From the NCBI RefSeq assembly GCF_914271485.1, contig NZ_CAJZAG010000012.1:124001-188000 (forward strand): 64,000 nucleotides of DNA, written 5' to 3'. Source of the stretch: Cupriavidus pampae (GTDB taxonomy: Bacteria > Pseudomonadota > Gammaproteobacteria > Burkholderiales > Burkholderiaceae). The notes beneath the pieces are model-generated. The model had not been told where the DNA came from, did not search any database, and was given only the letters and a program-made list of their open reading frames with translations. Positions 34,247 to 42,958 of this stretch are shown piece after piece (the first letter of the stretch is position 1; every line of letters starts with the position of its first letter). A program made the position numbers and the translations under genes.

Positions 34247-35590
34247 ATGAATCCCATATTCCACGTCGATGATGGGCGCTACGTCACCTTCGGGCTGCGG
34301 TGGGTACTGCTGCAAGGCCCGAAGGCCGAAAAGCTCGCCAAGGCGCGCGCGCGGATCGATGGCGCTGCCTACATGTCTCGTATCGAGTTCTCCGAGGGTA
34401 CGTACTTCGGCCTTCTGACGGACTACGATCGGGAAGCGGCCGGCGGCAAGCTGAAGAAAGGCAAGCTGCTCTCGGCCGCCGCGTTGCTATCAACGCTGCC
34501 CGGCATCAGTTCCAGCGCGATCTTCATTCATGCCTACAAGCCCCTCGGTGCGGATAAGCGCAGAGCCGCAGTGATCGTGCTGCACGACGGTGTGGTCTTC
34601 GACGACCGGATCGATATCCAGCTCGATGATCTGGAAAACCACATCGGCCGTGCGCGCGCCTCCATCGCTGACTTGGAGGGCGAACAGCAGGCGCCATCGT
34701 TCGCGATCTACGCGACCGACACAAACCTCCATCCTGACGCCACCGAATTGCCGCTAACGCAGCTGGTCAATGGCAATGCCGACGCCGCAGCGCTGGTGGA
34801 TGCACGTGCGAACGCAGGAACTGCCATGCTCCTCGTAGCCATCGTGCTCCTCCTCGTCGGCTGGCTGGGTTGGGACGAGTGGGCCGATTACCAGAAGCGG
34901 CAGCAGCTGACTCAGCAACCCGCCCAGCAGGGACCGACACCGGCACAGCTGTATCAACAGGCACTCGATGCGCGGTTGCGACAGATTGGGATTGGGCCGC
35001 AAGCGTTCATGTCCGCCATCTCGCGGCCCATGGGCGAAAGTGACACGCCCCGAGAAGGATACGACCTGCGCAAATCCACCTGCAATGGCGATGGCGTTTG
35101 CACTGAAGACTGGGACCGCGTCGCCGGCATGGGGGTGCTAGATCGTTTCATCGCCGCGAACGAGGGCGCGCAGGTGAAGCCCAGTACGGATGGCAAGGGC
35201 GCCACCGTTTCCTACCGCGTACAAATGCCACAGAAGGCTGCGATCACGCGCAACGCGCTGGGCAAGGCTGCAGACGTGGATGTGCAGATGCGCTCGTTGA
35301 TGCAACGTTACGTAGATATGGGCATCGAGAGCAAGCTGGATAGGCCGCTCATATTCGCGTTGCCAAACGGCGTGCAGGAAGCCGTGTTGCCTGCTGGCGT
35401 GGCGGTGCGATACATCCCAGTGGAATTCAGTGGACCGCTCGCCCTGCTGCCGGATCTGCTTGGCCCGGACAAGCCCGAGGAATTGCAGTTTCCCGCAAAC
35501 CTATTTGTCGACGAGTTGACGTTCAACGGCCTGAACGGCCCAGTAACCTCTACGACCTTCGTTTTCAAGGCAACGCTCTATGTTCAATAA
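34247..35590 (+). CDS. pilO: PilO pilus accessory membrane protein
   Basis: 447 residues. The N-terminal cytoplasmic part reads YVTFGLRWVLLQGPKAEKLA, typical of R64 PilO-type proteins, and a single hydrophobic helix lies near residues 186-205 (AMLLVAIVLLLVGWLGW). The C-terminal half is periplasmic. It would form part of the inner-membrane platform linking the PilQ ATPase to PilN. It overlaps pilP by 11 bp. Confidence 0.85.
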   Translation: MNPIFHVDDGRYVTFGLRWVLLQGPKAEKLAKARARIDGAAYMSRIEFSEGTYFGLLTDYDREAAGGKLKKGKLLSAAALLSTLPGISSSAIFIHAYKPLGADKRRAAVIVLHDGVVFDDRIDIQLDDLENHIGRARASIADLEGEQQAPSFAIYATDTNLHPDATELPLTQLVNGNADAAALVDARANAGTAMLLVAIVLLLVGWLGWDEWADYQKRQQLTQQPAQQGPTPAQLYQQALDARLRQIGIGPQAFMSAISRPMGESDTPREGYDLRKSTCNGDGVCTEDWDRVAGMGVLDRFIAANEGAQVKPSTDGKGATVSYRVQMPQKAAITRNALGKAADVDVQMRSLMQRYVDMGIESKLDRPLIFALPNGVQEAVLPAGVAVRYIPVEFSGPLALLPDLLGPDKPEELQFPANLFVDELTFNGLNGPVTSTTFVFKATLYVQ

Positions 35591-36158
35591 CCTCATAACA
35601 TTGCGCTGCACCCGCGCAGCAATCGCACTCGCAGTGAGTGCGGCGAGCGTGCATGTCGGTGCCGTCACGCCACTCGAAATGATGCAGAGCAGCCGGGAAG
35701 TTCGGGCTATCAACATCGAGGTGGAGAAGGCGAAGGCACGGTCCGACTTGGCCAAGCTAGGCGAATTGCAGGCTGGCGGCGCAACTGTGGCCAAGCCGCT
35801 AACGCCCGAGCGATCCATCGACGACGGCATCGTGTTGTTGTCCGTGACCGGCCCCTCCGCGAATCCCACGTATCTCGTCCAGTTCCGAGGCGTTCCTATG
35901 CCGCTCAAAGTCGGCGACGAAGCCATGGACGGATGGACGTTGGATTCCGTCACCGGCAACCGCATGCATCTGGTGAGAAAGGTGGGGAAACGGGTGGCAG
36001 AGCGACGCACCGTCATGCTCACTGATACGAGCTACGCGCAGCAGCGTGAGCAGCAGCGCGTAGACGCCGCGAAGCTTAACGCGCAACCGGGCGCCCAATC
36101 GCCCTTCATGATGCAGCCGCCAAACATGGGTGCGATCAAAGAGCCTCCCACTCCGTAA
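35580..36158 (+). CDS. pilP: PilP pilus biogenesis protein
   Basis: 192 residues. Signal-like N-terminus (TRAAIALAVSAASVHVGAV), a coiled segment with VRAINIEVEKAKARSDLAKL, and a small beta-rich domain with RGVPMPLKVGDEAMDGWTLD, as in R64 PilP. It probably bridges PilN and PilO in the periplasm. In order with the other pil genes. Confidence 0.85.
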   Translation: MFNNLITLRCTRAAIALAVSAASVHVGAVTPLEMMQSSREVRAINIEVEKAKARSDLAKLGELQAGGATVAKPLTPERSIDDGIVLLSVTGPSANPTYLVQFRGVPMPLKVGDEAMDGWTLDSVTGNRMHLVRKVGKRVAERRTVMLTDTSYAQQREQQRVDAAKLNAQPGAQSPFMMQPPNMGAIKEPPTP

Positions 36159-36176
36159 CGACTGGCGACTCGCTTC

Positions 36177-38045
36177 ATGTTCAACTTCCTGCGCAAACAG
36201 AAGGATCAGCCTGTCCGGGCCGAACCCGTTGCTCGCCGAGCGTTGCCACGGGGCGCGGTTGCGGCGAACGCGAAGGCGACCGGAGCTGGCGAGACGCGCA
36301 CCGCCTCGAACGTGGTTGCCATGCCGGCCCGCGCCCCGACGAATGGCGGCACGGACGGCGCGGCAAAAGCCCCCGCGCCAACGGTGGTTGTCATCGCCCA
36401 GTCCACAGATTTGCCCGCGCATTCGAGTGTCTTCAGCGGTCAGGACAAGTTCGGTCTAATTCGTCTGGACCCCGAGCAGGTGGGCATGCTTTGCGTCATC
36501 CGATGCAACCAGCACGAGGCCCGTGTGGTGTGGGGGCCCCGCTACGCCGGGCTGGCCAAGGCTCAGCGGATCGGCATCCAAACCGACATCAAAGGTCAGC
36601 TGAACCGACATGGGCTGTCGCTTGGCAAGAATGTCCACGTTACCGAGGAAGTGCTTAAGGGTCTGCTCAATGGTGCGAAAGACCGTGTCAGCACCGATGC
36701 CGACGTGGACGCCGCCAAGAGCACGGACAGCTATCAACTGTTCCAGACGTGGGGCGCCTACTGCGTCGAGAACGATGCCACAGACGTGCATATCGAAGTG
36801 CGCGGGCAGGTCGTGCACCAGCGATTCCGGATCGATACCGAACTGGAGTTGATGCGCGACCCCCCGCTTGTATTTCCTGAAGGGGCAAAGAACGCGATCG
36901 CGGTCGCCTACAACAAGACGGCGAAGGGGGGCACGATCTCCCACTCGAACTTCATGGAATCCGCATTCCAGTATGCGATGTTTCCGTTCGAGCATAAGAC
37001 CAAGCCTTACAAGTTTCGTCTGCAGACGATCCCCACCGATGACGGCTTCGACATCATTATGCGGAAGCTTGAGGTGGGCCGTCTTGCAGCGTTCCCGCTC
37101 TTCGCCGAGACGGGCAAACGCTCGCAAGGGTTCGAGCTCTCGCAGCAGGAGATGATGCTGCGGGCCATGGATTCGGAGATGGGTGGCTTGATCATTGTCA
37201 CCGGCGTTACAGGCTCGGGCAAGACGACGGCGGTCAAGGCGATGCTGGACTTCCAGCCCGGTGGCGCTGGCAAGAAGCGAATCGGCGTCGAGGATCCCAA
37301 GGAATACGACATCGACAACTACACCCCGATCACGATTCAGCGGGATGTGGGCGACCCTGAGGGGAGCAAACGCGCCTACAGCCTCGCCTACGCTTCGCTC
37401 ATGCGTGGCGATTTGGACGTGGGCATGGTCGGCGAAATTCGGGACAACGTGTCTGTGAACGCCGCGATGGTGATCGCCGAGTCTGGTCACTTGGCGATCG
37501 GGTCGAACCACGCTCGTTCCATGATGGGCATCATCCCGCGTATGACCTCGCAGCAGATCGGCGGTGACCTGCACGCAATGACCGAGCCGGACATCTGGCG
37601 ACTCATGGTCTATCAGTCGCTCGTACCGACGTTGTGTCCGCACTGCCGTATCGCAATCGCGGACGCGCCGGTCGGCATGCAGGAGGAAATGAGGTGGGTT
37701 GCAGAACACTACGAGGTTGATACTTCGGGGGTTTTTTTGCGCAACCACGACGGGTGCGAGAAATGCCGCCGTGGCGTGAAGGGCATGACTGTCATCGCGG
37801 AGGTCTATGAGCCCAGTAATGAGTTCTTGGACCTCATGCGCGAACGGCGCACGCGCGAAGCGCGCAAGCTGTGGCTGGCGAACTGGGACGGCAAGTTCGA
37901 TAGCACCAATATGGTCGGCAAGACCGTTTATGAACATGCATTCCTGAAGATGCTCCGTGGCGCGGTGGACCCGTCGGTTGCACGCAACCGCGCGACGGGC
38001 CAGAACTTCCGGGACCATCTGCGCAATGTACGGGGCAAGCTATAA
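36177..38045 (+). CDS. pilQ: PilQ pilus assembly ATPase (GspE family)
   Basis: 622 residues, longer than R64 PilQ by roughly 100 residues because of an Ala-rich N-terminal extension. Walker A GVTGSGKTT near residues 343-351; Asp/His-box type text GDLDVGMVGEIRDNVSVNA; a zinc tetracysteine with CPHC near 488 and CEKC near 526. It would drive pilin polymerisation from the cytoplasm together with PilR. Confidence 0.92.
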   Translation: MFNFLRKQKDQPVRAEPVARRALPRGAVAANAKATGAGETRTASNVVAMPARAPTNGGTDGAAKAPAPTVVVIAQSTDLPAHSSVFSGQDKFGLIRLDPEQVGMLCVIRCNQHEARVVWGPRYAGLAKAQRIGIQTDIKGQLNRHGLSLGKNVHVTEEVLKGLLNGAKDRVSTDADVDAAKSTDSYQLFQTWGAYCVENDATDVHIEVRGQVVHQRFRIDTELELMRDPPLVFPEGAKNAIAVAYNKTAKGGTISHSNFMESAFQYAMFPFEHKTKPYKFRLQTIPTDDGFDIIMRKLEVGRLAAFPLFAETGKRSQGFELSQQEMMLRAMDSEMGGLIIVTGVTGSGKTTAVKAMLDFQPGGAGKKRIGVEDPKEYDIDNYTPITIQRDVGDPEGSKRAYSLAYASLMRGDLDVGMVGEIRDNVSVNAAMVIAESGHLAIGSNHARSMMGIIPRMTSQQIGGDLHAMTEPDIWRLMVYQSLVPTLCPHCRIAIADAPVGMQEEMRWVAEHYEVDTSGVFLRNHDGCEKCRRGVKGMTVIAEVYEPSNEFLDLMRERRTREARKLWLANWDGKFDSTNMVGKTVYEHAFLKMLRGAVDPSVARNRATGQNFRDHLRNVRGKL

Positions 38046-39149
38046 ATGGGCCAATTGACTGAATGGCTATCAAACTTCCGGCTGTGGCTGGCGCGCTACT
38101 CGTTTAACAGCGGGCGCGAGGATTTTTACAAGGAGCTCGCGGAAGCGGTGAATGCCGGCGAAAGCGTGTCGGTTTTCCTTGCGGCACAAGTCGCGGAAGC
38201 GGTGAAGTACCGTGAAGCCAATGCGGCCATGCTGTATCGACGCATGTTGCGTCGTCAGGATGAAAAGCAGGGGCGGTTCTCGCACATGCTGGCGACCATC
38301 GTGCCGCAAGGCGACATCTTTGCGCTGACAGCGGTGGATGAAGTCGACGTCAAGGCAAAGAAGGTCGAAAGCTTGCTCTTTCTCGCAGATTCGGTGGTCC
38401 GCGTGCGAAAGATGGCGGGCATGGTCCTTGGCGCGCTGCAGACGCTCTTCACCATGCTGCCTGTCTTCGTCGTGTTTGCGGTCATCAACGCGGTGATGGT
38501 GGTGCCGGAATATGAAGCGATGGTACCGGTCGATCAATGGCCAGCGATCGGTAAATCGCTGTACTGGGTGTCCTTCAGCATCCGCAACTTCTGGTACGTC
38601 CAGTTTGTTTTCATTGTTGGCGTGATCTGGCTCTTCCTGCATTCGCTCGACAACTGGCGGGGCCCGACGCGTAGCAAGTTTGACAAGCGATTCCCATACA
38701 GCCTGTATCGCGATTTCCACGGGAACATCTTGCTGGTGCGTCTCGCGCAACTCTTGCAGAGTGACCTCGGTCTGAGCGAAGCGCTACAGATGTTGCGTGC
38801 GAAAGCGACGCCTTGGATGCAATGGCATTTGCATCGCATCCTGCGCAACATGGATGGCGATTTCAATTTGGACTACGCATCGATCTTTGACACGGGGGTG
38901 TTCTCGCGCCGTCTGCAGAAGCGCGTGGGCGCGCAAGCCCGGCGCGGCGAATTTAAACATGCGCTGGTCGAGATCGGCAGTGTCGGTATGGAGAACGTCA
39001 TGGAAGACATGCGGCGGGCCAGCAATAAGATGAATCGGATCTCGCTGATCCTCTGCATGCTGGGCATTCTCTATTTCCACGTGGCTGTGCAGATCACGGC
39101 CAATGACGTCATTAGCAAAATGAGGCAAGAGACCGACATGATCCGATAG
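38046..39149 (+). CDS. pilR: PilR inner-membrane platform protein (GspF family)
   Basis: 367 residues, starting right after the pilQ stop. Three hydrophobic segments are placed as in GspF/PilC proteins: LFTMLPVFVVFAVINAVMVV, WYVQFVFIVGVIWLFLH and LCMLGILYFHVAVQI. The cytoplasmic parts carry paired helical domains (REDFYKELAEAVNAGESVSV and LLVRLAQLLQSDLGLSEALQ). It anchors pilin assembly in the inner membrane. Confidence 0.92.
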   Translation: MGQLTEWLSNFRLWLARYSFNSGREDFYKELAEAVNAGESVSVFLAAQVAEAVKYREANAAMLYRRMLRRQDEKQGRFSHMLATIVPQGDIFALTAVDEVDVKAKKVESLLFLADSVVRVRKMAGMVLGALQTLFTMLPVFVVFAVINAVMVVPEYEAMVPVDQWPAIGKSLYWVSFSIRNFWYVQFVFIVGVIWLFLHSLDNWRGPTRSKFDKRFPYSLYRDFHGNILLVRLAQLLQSDLGLSEALQMLRAKATPWMQWHLHRILRNMDGDFNLDYASIFDTGVFSRRLQKRVGAQARRGEFKHALVEIGSVGMENVMEDMRRASNKMNRISLILCMLGILYFHVAVQITANDVISKMRQETDMIR

Positions 39150-39217
39150 CCATTTCTTCTTTTCCGCTTTTCACTTTAATCAGCAACCCGCCTTACATAT
39201 TTTCGGACGACAAGAAC

Positions 39218-39760
39218 ATGAGCAAAACCACGCTACTCAGAAAGCAGAAGGGTATGACAATGATCGAGATGGGTCTCGTCATCATCATTGGTGTTGTGCT
39301 GACGGTGATCGGTCTGCGGTGGTATCAAAGCACGCGCAATGACACGCGCCTGCAATCCGAGGTCAGTGAGATGACGCGCACGATGGCCAAGATTACGGAC
39401 GCGTATCAAGCCGCGCCGGACTTCACAGGGCTCACCACGGCCGTGGCGATCGGGAATAACGTGTTCCCGACCGACAAGGTGAACGGTGCGCGTACGGCAG
39501 TCCTGAATAACTACAACGGCGCCGTGACTGTGGCGCCGGCGACATTGGTCAACGCGAACGACTCGGCTGCGCTGACTGCCGGCGCCTACGATCGCGACGC
39601 GTGCGCACAGCTGCCCAACAAGCTGGCGGGTGTGATGCGTCGTATCGACGTCAATGGCACGACCGTGAAGCCGGATGGTGGTGCAGTCGATCCGTCGCTT
39701 GTAAGTAATGCGTGTCTGGCGAACGCAAACCAGCTGACCTATTACGGCAGCAAGAGTTAA
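39218..39760 (+). CDS. pilS: PilS major prepilin of the thin pilus
   Basis: 180 residues. A type IV prepilin leader, cut at QKG|MTMIEMGLV with Glu at position +5 and a hydrophobic helix after it (MGLVIIIGVVLTVIGL). The remainder is a pilin globular domain with two Cys (DRDACAQL and VSNACLANANQ) that may form the usual disulphide. It is the main pilus subunit; no prepilin peptidase gene was found in the window. Confidence 0.9.
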   Translation: MSKTTLLRKQKGMTMIEMGLVIIIGVVLTVIGLRWYQSTRNDTRLQSEVSEMTRTMAKITDAYQAAPDFTGLTTAVAIGNNVFPTDKVNGARTAVLNNYNGAVTVAPATLVNANDSAALTAGAYDRDACAQLPNKLAGVMRRIDVNGTTVKPDGGAVDPSLVSNACLANANQLTYYGSKS

Positions 39761-39920
39761 AGAAAAAATATTAATTCATTAGATCGTTGCACCGATTATT
39801 GGAAAATGACTCGCTACGCATGCGTTTTCCTTGATCGGGCAACGCATTGCTGCGCAGAATTGCGGTATCTCGGTGCGCGATGGTGATGCGCACCCCTTCC
39901 ATTCCATCGGGAAGCCTGCA

Positions 39921-41276
39921 ATGAAGAACAAGAATCCCAAGATCGGAACGCTGCGTCGGCGCGCGAAGCAGCGCGGCATGACGCTACTTGAGATTTCGCT
40001 GGGCGTTGCGATCAGCACGGTGCTGTTGACCGCCTATGCAACACGTGAGGTTGCCCAGCGCCTCGACGACAACGTCCGCGCGCAGGGCATGGCAATGAAG
40101 GGGCCGCTGCTGGGCGCCTTGAATCAATACCTGACCGAGCGTTACTCGCAGCTGGTCCAGCCCAACGGCGGGAGTATTCCCGGCGTGGCGAATCCACTGC
40201 GGCCGACGATTGCCGAGCTGCGGGCACTGGGGATGCTTAAGGACCCGGTGATGAACACCGCATACAACGGTGGCAATTACCGAATGGTCGTCACGCAATA
40301 CCCGACTGGCTGTGTGGCAACCAACTGCAATCTGGATGCGTTGCTCTACGTGGACCGGCCGATCGTTGATTGGCGCAACAGCATCGACTACGCTCGCCTC
40401 GGGATCGCCATGCGAGCCATCGGTGATGACGGTGGGATGTCCACGGCGGCTGCGCCGGGCGCATTCACCGGTATGAATGCCAAGTGGTCAACCCCCAATC
40501 CAGCTGGCAATGTGCCGGGGCTGCTGGCGGCACGTACCGGGTACAACGCGGCGCAGTTCTCTCAGTTCTATCGGCGCGACGGCTCGCTGGCGATGACGAA
40601 TGACGTTGCGGTGGGTGGCTATAGCATCCAGAACGCGAATGCCGTGAATGCCCAGAAGGTGAACCTGCCGTCGGGCAGTTCGCTTCAGGTAGGCAGCACC
40701 TATCTGTATGGCGATAGCGCCAACATGGCCCTGCGGTCGCCGTCTGGCTCTGTAGTCGTTCAAAACGGAACCTCGGGGGGCTATGGTGGCTTGTATACCG
40801 GCACGGCGACGGTCTACTCGAATGCTTCGATTTCAGGGAGTGCATCGGTGGGCGGCACCATGGCGGCCACCAACACGCAGGCCAATTACGCGTGGGCCAA
40901 CGGTTCGGAAGTGAACTATTCGAACGTCTACGCCGACCAGACCGTCTACGGGAACCAGTCTGTTAATGGATCCCTGATCGCGCGCGGCATGGTGTATTTG
41001 CCTGCCATGGCTTGGGCCGGATATGGCTGCGGCGGCAACGGCATTACCACCGACCCCAATGGCGAAATGCTGGCCTGCAAGGGCGGTGTCTGGCAGATGG
41101 CTGGCGGATCCCCCTCCGGTACCCTGTGCGGAAGTTCTCAGATGGGGCGCAGCGACTGGGTCGGCGGTCACCTGTGTCAGGGCTACGATCCATGGTACAG
41201 CTGCCCGTCGGGCTACACGCAGGTCGCGATCGCGTCCATCAAGGGTGAACAGGTCAATAGCTGTATGAAGAACTGA
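39921..41276 (+). CDS. pilV: PilV minor tip prepilin (adhesin)
   Basis: 451 residues from ATG 39921. Prepilin leader cut at KQRG|MTLLEISLG. A long body follows with glycine/serine-rich, beta-type repeats (GSASVGGTMAATNTQANYAW) and a C-terminal Cys-containing domain (YSCPSGYTQVAIASIKGEQV). PilV forms the pilus tip and decides which recipients are recognised. In R64 the C-terminus is switched by a shufflon; no shufflon segments or recombinase follow this copy. Confidence 0.9.
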   Translation: MKNKNPKIGTLRRRAKQRGMTLLEISLGVAISTVLLTAYATREVAQRLDDNVRAQGMAMKGPLLGALNQYLTERYSQLVQPNGGSIPGVANPLRPTIAELRALGMLKDPVMNTAYNGGNYRMVVTQYPTGCVATNCNLDALLYVDRPIVDWRNSIDYARLGIAMRAIGDDGGMSTAAAPGAFTGMNAKWSTPNPAGNVPGLLAARTGYNAAQFSQFYRRDGSLAMTNDVAVGGYSIQNANAVNAQKVNLPSGSSLQVGSTYLYGDSANMALRSPSGSVVVQNGTSGGYGGLYTGTATVYSNASISGSASVGGTMAATNTQANYAWANGSEVNYSNVYADQTVYGNQSVNGSLIARGMVYLPAMAWAGYGCGGNGITTDPNGEMLACKGGVWQMAGGSPSGTLCGSSQMGRSDWVGGHLCQGYDPWYSCPSGYTQVAIASIKGEQVNSCMKN

Positions 41277-41299
41277 GGGCTGGATCTCGGGGAACGGTG

Positions 41300-41330
41300 A
41301 ATGGCGCAACGCAAGTTGCGCCATTTTCAT
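41300..41330 (+). terminator. Rho-independent terminator after pilV
   Basis: Inverted repeat ATGGCGCAAC / GTTGCGCCAT with loop GCAA at 41301-41324, followed by TTCATTTT. It lies 24 bp after the pilV stop and ends the pilus operon. Confidence 0.85.
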
Positions 41331-41487
41331 TTTGGCGTCAGGGGGCGCGCTGGCCGGGGTGGTGCATGCGGCGTTATGCCGGCTTCCGTTTCCCTTGGCT
41401 CCCGTGGCCCGACGTTGCAGCTCATGCACTGTCGGTGAAGCGCGCACCCGCGGAATCGGCGCGCGTTTGTGGGTCATATGCACGGGC

Positions 41488-41513
41488 AAAAAAAAACCCG
41501 CTCAGAGAGCGGG
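41488..41513 (-). terminator. Rho-independent terminator of the leftward lipoprotein gene
   Basis: Inverted repeat CCCGCTC / GAGCGGG with a 3-nt loop at 41497-41513. On the minus strand it is followed by a run of T (A9 at 41488-41496). It lies about 30 bp downstream of the lipoprotein stop. Confidence 0.85.
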
Positions 41514-41544
41514 GGGAAGAGTTAGAGAGGGTCAGTCTCTTGGG

Positions 41545-42639
41545 TTAGGCCGGCGGGTTGTTGCGCTTGTTGCTCGACGTCTTCGCCTTGATGTTCGTGA
41601 TCTTGTTCGTGTAAGCGGTGCAAGCCGTGCTATCAAGGTAGTCGGACTGGCCGGTCGGCAGCGGGTAGCGTTGATAATAGCCAGCCTTGTCGCCCGATGC
41701 GCAGGCGTCAGCGGCGTTCTTGGCTTGGGTGATCGCCTGCACGTCGGTGTTGGGATTGCCGATGCCCATATCTGCGACGGTGAAGGCCGTCGTCTCGTCA
41801 AACACGCCCAGCACCCACTTGCCAACGTTCACGGCCGAGCCATCGGCGCGTTTCTGCGACGGGAAGCCCGTTTCGAAGGTCTGCGCGAGGATACGGTTAG
41901 CGACGCGCGACGGCAGGTCGTGATCGATGGCGTAGTACTCGATCGCGAGCAGACCGTCGGCGTATGCACTCAGCGTGTCCTGCGCCGAGCCCGGGACGAT
42001 CGACAGGTAGTCGACACCAGCGTGGCCGTTGGCCACACCGCCGATGCGATTGTTGCCCGTTACGACCGACATGGCGCTCGACGAAGCCGTAGTGTAGGCG
42101 TCCTTGAGGGTCTTGCCTTGCTTTCCAGCCAGTTGCGTAAGGTAGCCCGATGCCACATTCGTGACAGGCGTAATTACAAACTGCGACAGCGTTGCGGTCA
42201 CGTACGGGGCCACCAGTTCCAGCGTGCCGTTCGTCTGGGTCGAGGCGTCGGCCTCGGACTTGAACGTGCCGCCCGTGGCAACGAATCGAACCATGCCCTG
42301 CGTCGTCTGGCTCAGGGTCATCGCCCAATTGCCGTTGGCATCGGTCGTTGCCGTGCCCAGCGAAGCGCCGTTCGAGCCGTCCGGGTTCACCAGATAGGCC
42401 GTGACGGTCGCGCCAGCCGTGGCGTTGTTATAGACCGAGCCCGAGACAGAAACGGTCGGTGCGCCGGCATCCTTGCCCGTGTACGGGTCCGTCGGATTCT
42501 GTACTTGCGGTGTACTCGGTGCGGCCGGCGTGTTGTTTGCCGGGGTGTCACCGCCACCGCCGCCGCAAGCGGTCAGCAGCGCAGCGATGGAGGTAGCCAG
42601 CACGAGCTTGGCCAGATTTGCGGTAGCGATGTTCTTCAT
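41545..42639 (-). CDS. Hypothetical lipoprotein with a carboxypeptidase-regulatory-like domain
   Basis: 364 residues. Lipoprotein signal with lipobox LLTAC followed by GGGGGD, as often in Burkholderiales. A Pro/Thr linker precedes one Ig-like fold, VSVSGSVYNNATAGATVTAY to TTDANGNWAMTLSQTTQG, of the carboxypeptidase-regulatory or CNA-B type. The rest (about residues 130-364) is helical and of unknown fold. It is a single gene with its own terminator and a strong palindrome upstream. Perhaps a surface protein carried as plasmid cargo. Confidence 0.8.
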   Translation of the reverse strand: MKNIATANLAKLVLATSIAALLTACGGGGGDTPANNTPAAPSTPQVQNPTDPYTGKDAGAPTVSVSGSVYNNATAGATVTAYLVNPDGSNGASLGTATTDANGNWAMTLSQTTQGMVRFVATGGTFKSEADASTQTNGTLELVAPYVTATLSQFVITPVTNVASGYLTQLAGKQGKTLKDAYTTASSSAMSVVTGNNRIGGVANGHAGVDYLSIVPGSAQDTLSAYADGLLAIEYYAIDHDLPSRVANRILAQTFETGFPSQKRADGSAVNVGKWVLGVFDETTAFTVADMGIGNPNTDVQAITQAKNAADACASGDKAGYYQRYPLPTGQSDYLDSTACTAYTNKITNIKAKTSSNKRNNPPA

Positions 42640-42958
42640 AATTGTTCTTCCCCGGTTAATGTCGGTACGCGGTTGACAACGGCCATCTAGCCGAAAACTT
42701 GAGCAGCCCCTGCTGCATCACCGCTGGTTGCGCATTTCACTCAACCATGAGCCGAATGATAAGTATCGTAACGATACTCCGTCAATAGAAAAAAAACGTT
42801 TTTGTCGTTCGACAATGTAATCATTTGTTTCCAAAACAGCCGGGATAGTAGCCGATTTCTGATAGCTACGGTGTGTCAGCGCGTCGAGGAAAGCGGGGTA
42901 TGACGATGCCACAGAAAAGGTTAACGGGACATCACACGGCGGTGGGGTGCCGGAGCAG
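42640..42958. promoter_or_regulatory. Intergenic control region with a perfect palindrome
   Basis: No gene is seen in this 319-bp stretch. AGTATCGT-A-ACGATACT at 42762-42778 is a perfect 17-bp palindrome about 125 bp upstream of the leftward lipoprotein gene, and an AT-rich run with A8 follows at 42787-42794. The palindrome is a good candidate operator. Confidence 0.55.

Noticed and set aside
41277..41544. Search for shufflon-type inverted repeats after pilV
   Set aside because: Only two simple terminators in opposite directions are present.
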